Below are positions 58,201 through 64,000 of a DNA stretch of 64,000 nt, one piece after another. A model generated the notes under the pieces. It saw nothing but the letters and a program-made list of their open reading frames with translations. It had not been told where the DNA came from and searched no databases. Positions within the stretch are counted from its first letter, which is position 1. Each line of letters begins with the position of its first letter. The stretch comes from Ligula intestinalis (lineage: Eukaryota; Platyhelminthes; Cestoda; Diphyllobothriidea; Diphyllobothriidae): assembly GCA_036362985.1 (NCBI GenBank), contig JAYGXS010000004.1, forward strand, positions 4,112,590-4,176,589. The letters are read 5' to 3'. Both the position numbers and the translations under genes were made by a program.

Positions 58201-61200
58201 ATCCACTGGCCATAGTAAGTATTATTACTAGAATTAGAACTCTTAGCAGTGGCATATTATCTCCAGCAGCAGCATCCTAGCCCGAACTAAGAAAAACGTC
58301 TAGAAGAAGAAGTTGTTACAATCACTGGAATCGTAATTTTATTCTTCTGGGTTCTCAAGCTCTTGCGGAAGTCCATCGTCAGAGAAACAACGTCAATGAA
58401 GAGTGTCGAAGAGGGAGTCGAAAGCCATTAAAGAATTAAGAACGGACGATCGTATTGTTGTTCTGCTGGCGGATAGGGGGCGGTCAACGGTCGTCATGAT
58501 TCGATAAGACTACAACGAGAAAGCTAAAGCTCTACTTGATGACAAAGAATTCTACAGGCCAGCACAAAGATTAGAAGCAAAAGCAGTATCAAATCAGTGG
58601 AATAAATTGCTTGGAGAGTTCAAGCATCGAGATGTGATCACTGAGAACGAACGGCACCTGATGCAATCAACAGATATGGCCCTGGCCCGCTTCTGAGGTC
58701 TGCCAAAGATCCATAAACCAAACGTCCCATTACGGCCAATCGTCGCCCTCAAAGGCAGCCTAACGTATAGTTTTGTAAAATGGACGTACTCGAAACTAAA
58801 ATTCTTCCAAGAAAACTCTGATTTCTCAGTCCGCTCAGCTTCCAAATTACTGGCAGACTTCCATGGACGAAGGCCTCACTCAGACGAAATGATGGTTCCC
58901 TTTGAAGTGCCATCATTATTCACATCCATTTCACCCAGTTTGGCATGCGACATTTGTGCAGGAAGCTCGAGGAGGTGTATGGCAAAACACAGATTACGCT
59001 CAAAATTGAACACCTACTGAGGCTATTCGAATTTTGCCAAAAGATATACTTCTCTTTTGCAGGGGCGACTTATGAATAGATCAAGGGAACTCCGATGGGC
59101 TCCCCAATCTCCGGTTTGATAGCGGAATTAGTCCTACAAGAACTGGAAAAGATTGCCTTTACCCAAAACCCCCCGATCTTTTGGCGCCGCTACGTTGACG
59201 ACATCTTTGTCATCGTCAAGAGGAACATGCTGCAGAATTTTCATGATCTTCTCAACTCACTATTCCCAGATATAAAATTCACGAGGTAAAAAAAAAATGA
59301 TCAGCTCTCCTTTCTTGTACTCGTTATGCAAACTTCCAACCGCAAGATCGAAACAACGGTTTATAGGAAGGCGGAAACACCACACAGCTGCTCAAATTTC
59401 ACAGCAACCATCCAGTGGCTCACAAACGAAGCTGCGTGAGAACGCTGTTCAAAAGAATTTAGACTCGCTGCAGTAACCCGGAGGTAAAAGTACGGGAGGC
59501 CCGATACCTCCGCAACCAATTTATGCGGAATGGCTATCCGAAGGCCTTCATAAACCGATGCCGGCGTGCCCGCCCTCCGAGGACCAGACCAGAACCAAAT
59601 TCTACGATGTGGCATGTGCTACCATACATCAAGGATATGTCGGAAGCGACCGAGCGCATTGCTGCGGGACCAGGCGTCGGAATCGCGTACCGCCCCAAGG
59701 CCACCATGCGCAGCCGTATAATGAGACTAAAGGGCCGATTTAGCCCCAGTGAGCAGTCGGGCGTCGTGTATCGCATACCAATTCTGAACGTTTCCCTAAA
59801 TTATACCGGAGAGACAGGACGAATGCTTGGTTCGCGCATGCGTGAAAATAAGCGGGCGGTACAACGGGGTTACGCAATGTCGCACTTCTAGAGCTGGTAA
59901 AATTCCCATCAGAGAATTCAGAAGTCCAGTGTACTTTCGACAAATTCTCGTCAGGCCTTACATGTATATGGAGACTGGGTGCGAGTTTAAAAGTGTTCGC
60001 CTTTTCGGACAAGCGGGTAGTGGGAATGGGGGTGGGGGTCGATAAGCGACGGCTGGTTGCAAGCGTAGGGTTTGATAGAGTGGTCCAGGGGAGGGGGGAT
60101 GCGGGGGTGACGGGGGGAGGGAGGCAAACATAGCATGGATGGCTGCATGCCGCTATGTTACTGTGGGCCATGCCAGCTGTGGGGCTTTAGGAAGTTCTTT
60201 TGTGCACACAATGCGGACTTCATCAGCCTGACAGCGGTCGCTTCTGCTGTTGCTAGCAGGCGTTGATCACTCGAAATGTAACTTCGCAGCCGCAAGGATA
60301 ATTGCTCACGCCGACAGCCAGACCGCACGAGACTACTAGAAACCTGGACCTCGGATGACAACTCAGTCAACCCGTGTACAGAGTTGGCGTCCGCCTACAT
60401 CGCTCTCCGCAGGCATATACGCACGACCGAAACTGGTGATTAATGAGTCTTTACCCTCTCCCCTCCCATTCTCCTCCTCAGCCGTAAGTATTTGAAACAA
60501 TGTGCGGATAAACGTGCCTACATTGCTTTCCGCAGGCATATACGCACAACCGAAACTGGTGATTAATGAGTCCCGACCTCCTCCCCCTACTTCCCCCCCC
60601 TCTTCCTTCCCCCTTCCCCGTATAACAGTTGATTGGTTCCTGCCCCCTATAACTGTTGCTCGCTTTTCGTTGACAGTTTATCTCTGACGGTGGACTCTCA
60701 CAAGAGCCCGAAAGCTCTGAAAAATAAAATTAAGATTCCGGTGATCGCAACGACTTCTTCTAGACAAATACCTGGAATGCGAACCTTTGCCTCCATTCGT
60801 AAGTAAACTGTGACACAGCATTTAGTAGACAGAAGTGAGAGGGCGGAAAACAAGGGAGCCCTGTTGTGCTCCGGGCCACTAACAGAATAGCATAATCCGA
60901 CGTGCACACTTGAGATTGATAAAAAATGAGCCCAGCGCTGACTTTAATCAGCGCCACTTCTGACTTATAATAGCGTCAGTAATAGTACCAGTACTACTAT
61001 TACGCAGCTACATTCCTAGTTAATAATAAAAGTATAAATAGCAATAGCAATACAAGTTTTGGTTTCGTCGAGTCTGCCGTGACGCCGACTGATGGTGAGG
61101 TTAAATAGTGCGGTAGTACCAGCGCAAAAGACTACTGTCCCTTAAGACTAATTTATGGGGTGTTCTGGTCTGCAACGGAGAAATCGGCCAACGCTCGATC

Positions 61201-62742
61201 TCGTTCAGTCATCCTGACTTTGTCTTGTCACCGGCTCAAACGTGTAAAGGTATAGAGTGAGGTGGACAGTCGCGCGTCTATTTTTACTGAACTCTCGCCT
61301 CTTTCTCCAGTCACCGTCCCTGATCTTGGGCAGTTGTTGAACATAATCAAAATCGATAATCAAACTATCATCATCAATCATTCGTAAATTTTTAGTATTT
61401 TGCATGCGATAGGCCACGCACATAGCAATACCGGCAATGAGATGGGATACTAGGTTCATTAACCGTCGTCAGCCAGCCAGACCCGCTCCCAAGTGTTGCA
61501 TTACCCGCGACCTGTAGATCAGAAGTCTAAAGCTCTGAACATTGTCTGTGCCGGCTATGCTATCTGCCTTAACTGCCAGTCACTGTGTAGCCGCTGGCGG
61601 GGCTCGAGAATGAGCTCCAAGTCACAGCGGGGCGAGTGAGTTTCGTTAACGATAGATTAACGCTCGTCAACGAAGCTGCCGTACTGTAATGCTCCGCCGG
61701 GAGCAGTCTACTCTGAGGATAACTTCTCATAATTAATCAGCAGGTTTTTGCAAAACTGCCAGCGATGTCACAAGGAATTTGAATGAGCGTACCTAGGAAT
61801 AACCGTTGTTAATGTCATGAGAAAGGGTTCTCGTTGTCGGGCGGCGCTTCCCTCACCGTTACAACAATCGATAGGGATCTACGGTAGGGTCACCCAAAAG
61901 CAAAATGTGCCCGTCCAGGCATTCTAGGGATTCGTGATTAAATGAAAATGATGTATAGATGCGTGATTACTGCACAATATTCAAGAAATTAAAACTGCTT
62001 TGAATAGTTTTAATGAAAATTTGGATTAACGCGTTGTGAAAAAGACTAAAAAAGGAAGCCTATAAAACAAAAAGCTATTAGAACAACACCTACCGGTTAA
62101 AATAATCAAGGAAATTTTTCGATAGGCGGAAATGTCACCTACTAAAAATTGGCAAGGACATTTTTCTATTATTGATACCCTCACTCAGGTGACCGTACGA
62201 CAAAACCCTACCAAGTAACCTAGCACCCGGTATGATATCGCTTGTTTACCGATTTAAATGCTTCCGGGACATCAGTTTACTGGCATTCTCCTAGGATCTT
62301 TCAACAAAAACCCCGCTATTTTCAGACGGAATTATGAAACTGTTAGACATCAATTGAATAAATGCCACAAAATCCAGAATCCCAAGAGTCCGTGTTTTAA
62401 TGCACACGTTTTCTAGTGCCAATAGCTGTAGGCTTACAGAGCGGAACTTCCTACCTTCACACAACTGCAAAGGAATGCCGCTGTAGACGAACTGGGTCCG
62501 AAAGAAGGCTGGATCTCTTGGATGGGCTGGATCTCTGGTGCCAGTACACTTATAGGTGCCACGGGTCAGTGTTGAATCAATAACTGGAGCGTTTCCTGTG
62601 TACGGTACAGAGGAAGAAGCGTTCGTAGGAAAGAATCCAGGGGCACACTGGACTGTCGTCGTTACTCCAACGTGCGGTGGCGTCGGAGTGAAGAACATTG
62701 TGGAGGAGTTGAATCCACCCGGTGGGTCAACGCAGTCGGCAA
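43820..62742 (-). CDS. Sushi (CCP) domain type I membrane protein, 5' end not in window
   Basis: Five minus-strand exons fit one gene. Four are sushi modules: 62742-62455 (DCVDPPGGF, QCAPGFFP, YKC, QLC), 55003-54773 (YGEQVFFDCETGYAS, TC, GVWIPGPC), 51752-51471 (FKCDDGYFF, IEC, TTC) and 48577-48332 (VIRYVCQEGYETI, ITCAEMGKWRPQPTSC). The last, 44112-43820, encodes a short stalk, a transmembrane segment (VGAVVTSIIVFFLVALLLL) and a basic tail of about 48 residues up to TGA. Each sushi exon is bounded by AG and GT, starts with two bases of a split codon and ends with one (phase 1), and the tail exon continues this, so all can be joined in frame. Sushi modules bind proteins at cell surfaces; a role in surface recognition or complement binding is only inference. 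No signal-peptide exon was found. Further exons in the large introns may be missed, and it could be two genes. Confidence 0.78.
44113..47830 (-). other. Sushi gene intron before the transmembrane exon
   Basis: About 3.7 kb up to the SINE cluster. Frames at 44509-44726 and 45091-45365 show no domain. A stretch at 46490-46740 has weak LINE-like character (GGDIKLS) but is too degraded to call. Confidence 0.35.
47840..48190 (+). mobile_element. tRNA-derived SINE, with inverted fragment on its left
   Basis: The plus-strand SINE spans about 47895-48190. Its tRNA-like head has an A-box-like GTGGCTTAATGCTTAGA and a B-box-like GGGTGCGAGCC. The body has GCTGGCTGATGACGA-type sequence (here GACTGGCTGATGACGAC), then CCAGAAATGACCATTCC, and the tail has GCTGGCGGGGC and GTTAACGATCG. 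A minus-strand piece of the same body (complement of GTCAACAGCCAGTCATAGCC) lies at about 47840-47885. Confidence 0.65.
48578..51470 (-). other. Sushi gene intron
   Basis: 2.9 kb, AT-rich, without recognisable exon or repeat. Short frames at 50410-50729 are not supported. Confidence 0.4.
51753..52900 (-). other. Sushi gene intron, right part
   Basis: Intron sequence between the third sushi exon and the mariner relic. Nothing recognised. Confidence 0.35.
52907..52969 (+). repeat. Mariner left terminal inverted repeat
   Basis: Pairs with 53623-53685 with a few mismatches; the shared inner part includes TAACTGACCCTTTTGATTTG and AACGAAAACTATTAACG. Confidence 0.88.
52985..53571 (+). pseudogene. 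Mariner transposase remnant, catalytically dead
   Basis: Read in three frames: RIWCDENAREIEGRP (contains the first catalytic Asp), a shift at a run of T near 53115-53122, then FFENNDGATVTVNGERY, WFQHNGPTAHTA, and PWPPRSPHLTPCNFFLWGYL; after another shift, NLQELKNNI and QLSPDTLRNVM. Family members have QxDGATAHTA and SPDLTPCD; here the second catalytic Asp is Asn and the third is His. It cannot be active. Confidence 0.85.
53623..53685 (+). repeat. Mariner right terminal inverted repeat
   Basis: Inverse partner of 52907-52969. Confidence 0.88.
53690..54772 (-). other. Sushi gene intron, left part
   Basis: About 1.1 kb between the mariner relic and the second sushi exon. Nothing recognised. 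Confidence 0.35.
55141..55238 (+). repeat. Microsatellite (TAG)n then (AAG)n
   Basis: About seven TAG units are followed by about twenty-five AAG units with some AGG interruptions. The tract is almost pure purine on one strand and lies in an intron of the sushi gene. Confidence 0.95.
55240..56415 (-). other. Sushi gene intron, no feature seen
   Basis: A plus-strand frame at 55963-56268 has no recognisable domain. No repeat assigned. Confidence 0.3.
56420..57370. repeat. Large imperfect fold-back repeat
   Basis: The left arm (about 56430-56775) and the right arm (about 57020-57350) are inverse copies of each other at roughly 80% by eye. Shared strings, left arm complemented, include ATCCTGACGTGACCAAAA, AGGCTGTA, AATTAATATGTTT, CAGAATTCCGGG and GAAGGCGC. 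The spacer is about 250 bp. A relative is at 33 kb. No coding sequence. It resembles a fold-back or MITE-type element. Confidence 0.72.
57375..58285 (-). other. Sushi gene intron, no feature seen
   Basis: AT-rich; frames on both strands lack domains. A CCAGAATTCTG-type string near 57871 resembles the fold-back arms. Confidence 0.3.
58353..58382 (-). ncRNA. Hammerhead-like core in the left PLE repeat
   Basis: On the minus strand CTGACGA (58382-58376) is followed after a GCAAGAGCTT segment by GAGA (58356-58353) in place of GAAA. It is then followed by the conserved AATAAAATTACGATTCC. Partly decayed. Confidence 0.4.
58417..59290 (+). pseudogene. PLE reverse transcriptase remnant
   Basis: The N-terminal part reads KELRTDDRIVVLLADRGRS and YNEKAKALLDDKEFY, then GLPKIHKPNVPLRPIVALKG with in-frame stops at about 58502 and 58694. 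The palm is in an open frame at 59095-59289: MGSPISGLIAELVLQELEK and the catalytic RYVDDIFV (YVDD at 59191-59202). PLE RTs are telomerase-like and lack LTR-type protease or RNase H. Stops and frameshifts prevent function. Confidence 0.85.
59523..59891 (+). pseudogene. PLE GIY-YIG endonuclease remnant
   Basis: The open frame includes SEATERIAAGPGVGIAYRPK, MRSRIMRLKGRFSPSEQ, then GVVYRIPILNVSLNYTGETG (GIY and YIG as GVVY and YTG) and RMLGSRMRENKRAVQRG. The order matches 31400-31708. The N-terminal 40 residues of the frame come from a shifted reading. The Cys pair usual in this linker is lost. Confidence 0.82.
60014..60123 (+). other. G-rich tracts with quadruplex potential
   Basis: At 60014-60038 four runs (GGG, GGG, GGGGG, GGGGG) are separated by 1-4 nt. 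At 60088-60123 there are again more than four runs (GGGG, GGGGGG, GGGGG, GGGGGG, GGG) with short loops. Both lie on the coding strand in the 3' region of the PLE. Confidence 0.6.
60391..60573 (+). repeat. Direct repeat in the PLE 3' region
   Basis: About 58 bp with GCCTACAT and GCAGGCATATACGCAC, ending in TGATTAATGAGTC, occurs at 60391-60449 and again at 60513-60571, offset 122 bp, with few differences. Confidence 0.88.
60684..60713 (+). ncRNA. Hammerhead-like core in the right PLE repeat
   Basis: CTGACGG (one change from CTGACGA) at 60684-60690, then a hairpin GGACTC / GAGCCC with a TCACAA loop, then GAAA at 60710-60713. Stem II and GAAA are well kept. It is followed by AATAAAATTAAGATTCC, the outer sequence shared with the other PLE repeats. 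Confidence 0.5.
60805..61390 (-). other. Sushi gene intron, no feature seen
   Basis: Between the PLE and the SINE pair. No exon recognised; an ACT/AGT-rich patch lies at about 60965-61050. Confidence 0.3.
61395..61690. mobile_element. Inverted pair of tRNA-derived SINE pieces
   Basis: The left piece (about 61535-61395, minus strand) has the tRNA-like head with GACTTCTGATC and the GGCTGGCTGACGACGG body. The right piece (about 61545-61690, plus strand) has the tail part GCCGGCTATGCTATCTGC, CGCTGGCGGGGCTC and GTTAACGATAG. Both match parts of the SINE at 47.9-48.2 kb. Confidence 0.65.
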
Positions 62743-62807
62743 CTATATGAAGGAGGAAGATAATTTGTTGTTACATGCATATATATTTATAGGCAGAAAT
62801 TAATTAC

Positions 62808-62962
62808 CGTCGAAGACAAGAGAGACTGGAATGGCAATTTCTGGCTAACTATGCGTCATCAGCCAGCCATATCCAAATGCAGAGGTAGCGATCACCCCAC
62901 GGCCGGAACTTGTGATCTGTTAATTAGAAGTCCAACGCTCTATCTACTGCGCCAAAGGCCCG
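62808..62962 (-). mobile_element. tRNA-derived SINE, minus strand
   Basis: The head reads like a tRNA-Arg(TCT): TGGCGCAGTAGATAGAGCG as A-box region, then TTGGACTTCTAATT with anticodon TCT, then AGTTCCGGCC as a weakened B box. The body has GGCTGGCTGATGACG and AGCCAGAAATTGCCATTCC as in the other copies. Not a functional tRNA gene. Confidence 0.72.
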
Positions 62963-63029
62963 TTGCTTTGCCGGTTTTTATCTGGAATACATATGCAACG
63001 GTAGATAGGTGTTCACCAACAGGTTAAGA

Positions 63030-63290
63030 AGCACTAATTCTAACTTCTAACAGACTAACAACTAACAAGATTGCTGGTTCGAGCCTCGGGGGTCGCCCCC
63101 ACTGGGGTTAGGGATGGCCGGCTGATGACGGCTAATAATCCAGAAATAGCCATGCCAGCCTCCCTTGTTTCTGTCTTCACTGTTTTTCGGCCCATACTGT
63201 GCCTTTGAACAGCGAGACAGCGAGCACGAAAGGCAAAACGTGAAGAGTGGGTTCCGTAACGGATCGGTGGGTGCTTGTCTATTAATGTAT
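63030..63290 (+). mobile_element. tRNA-derived SINE, plus strand
   Basis: A good B box, GGTTCGAGCC, at about 63071, then GGATGGCCGGCTGATGACGG and CCAGAAATAGCCATGCCAG, and a tail with GCGAGACAGCGAGCACG. The A-box side is degraded. It faces the minus-strand copy at 62808-62962 head to head. Confidence 0.7.
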
Positions 63291-63349
63291 ATATGTCTAT
63301 ATTGAAATATCGACATCATAATAACTATTATTTTTATGCAGTTAAGTTC

Positions 63350-64000
63350 TCTGAAAACAAAATGACGTTTTTAAATGTACAGTTTCGACACTGATCCCCC
63401 AACTCGTCGTCAGACCCATGAAAGGTGTAAAAAAACAAGGTAGCTTAAACCGATACCTAACACAAGATTCTATCCAAGATTATGGCTGCGCTACTGGACG
63501 AGAAATGTATCATCGTCAAAGGGAATCAACTAGAATCACCCCATAAAAGCCAGTAATTCAATTTACCGTCGAAACAGAGGATGGTGAACAACTCCCATTC
63601 TTAAGTTTCCCCGGATACAGGAAGACCGATTGACCGCTCTATACACCAATAGTGCTGAAAATTCGATTCAGAAAGAGAGAAGAAAGAGGAGCGTTCAGCG
63701 GGAGAACGCTCTTCTTTCTTCTGACCGCTCTATACGTCAGCTTGTCGTCAAAACCAGCGAACTGGCGAACCTTTCCATATGTAACAAATACATTTGGGTT
63801 CGTCGAGAGCCAGCTAAGAAAATGCCAAATAAAAATTGCGCACAAGCCCACATATAATTTGTTCACCGAGCTTGTACACCCTAAGGACAGAGGTGGCTAT
63901 TTCCATAGAAAAGGATTTGTATACAAAATATCGTGTTCCATTTGTGGTGCAGTCGGCTGTGGCCAGACTGGGAAATGCGCCTCAATTCGCATACACTGAC
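63350..64000 (+). mobile_element. Penelope-like element, third locus, runs off the window
   Basis: A terminal repeat in minus orientation lies at about 63420-63350, followed by a plus-strand coding remnant. At 63560-63625 the frame has FTVETEDGEQLPFLSF, typical of the part after the PLE palm. At 63840-63985 it has LVHPKDRGG and GFVYKISCSICGAVGCGQTGK, a GIY-YIG nuclease start. Frames change several times. The window ends inside the nuclease. Confidence 0.72.
63383..63413 (-). ncRNA. Hammerhead-like core in the third PLE repeat
   Basis: On the minus strand CTGACGA (63413-63407) and GAAA (63386-63383) frame a 20-nt segment GAGTTGGGGGATCAGTGTC preceded by C. Both core boxes are intact, but pairing of stem II is poor. 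Confidence 0.4.

Larger units (their letters stand above)
58290..60800 (+). mobile_element. Penelope-like element, near full length but degraded
   Basis: Order: a terminal repeat in minus orientation (about 58400-58290), RT remnant (58417-59290), GIY-YIG remnant (59523-59891), GC-rich 3' region with G-runs and a direct repeat, and a plus-strand terminal repeat (about 60665-60800). The repeats share CTGACG, AATAAAATTA, GATTCC and CTTCTTCTAGAC, running outward on both sides. Many stops show it is dead. It lies in a sushi gene intron on the opposite strand. Confidence 0.82.

Noticed and set aside
62880..62962. Functional tRNA-Arg gene
   Set aside because: The acceptor stem does not close and the B box is altered; the body that follows matches SINE copies elsewhere in the window.

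Overview
The window looks like nuclear DNA of a parasitic flatworm; a tapeworm is my best guess, but this rests on style and not on a marker gene. The clues are host genes on the minus strand that mix introns of about 30 nt with introns of several kb, and heavy repeat loading: RTE- and CR1/Jockey-type LINEs, Penelope-like elements (PLEs), a Ty3/Gypsy remnant, a mariner relic and tRNA-derived SINEs. There is one 100-N assembly gap.

Three host genes can be supported, all on the minus strand. (1) EXO1, DNA-repair exonuclease 1: seven exons between 6786 and 546, with the 3' end outside the window on the left. (2) A DUSP11/PIR1-type RNA 5'-phosphatase: seven exons between 30454 and 29625, with the last exon or exons not found. 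(3) A cell-surface gene with four sushi (CCP) exons and a transmembrane/cytoplasmic tail exon, spread over 62742-43820; its signal-peptide exon lies to the right, probably outside the window. A possible first exon of a small secreted protein lies at 40029-39751.

The rest is mostly mobile DNA. From 7.1 to 20 kb there are long tandem-type repeats (two near-identical copies of about 1.06 kb, at 8.0-9.1 and 18.9-19.9 kb) around a nest of CR1/Jockey-like LINEs, one of them almost complete (13.4-16.6 kb). At 21.2-22.9 kb there is a Gypsy remnant with gag, protease and integrase pieces but no reverse transcriptase. At 24.9-28.9 kb there is a block of diverged, rearranged duplicates. At 35528-38802 there is a complete RTE-type LINE with an intact ORF, a 9-bp target-site duplication and an (ACAAGT)n tail. 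The introns of the sushi gene hold SINEs in inverted pairs, a mariner deletion derivative, a large fold-back repeat and a degraded but nearly full-length PLE.

The most interesting recurring pattern is in the PLEs. At four places terminal repeats lie in inverted orientation on the left of the element and, where the right end is visible, in direct orientation there. Each repeat carries a CTGAYGA...GAAA core like that of hammerhead ribozymes, complete in some copies and decayed in others. I saw no bacterial-type system, CRISPR array or rRNA gene.
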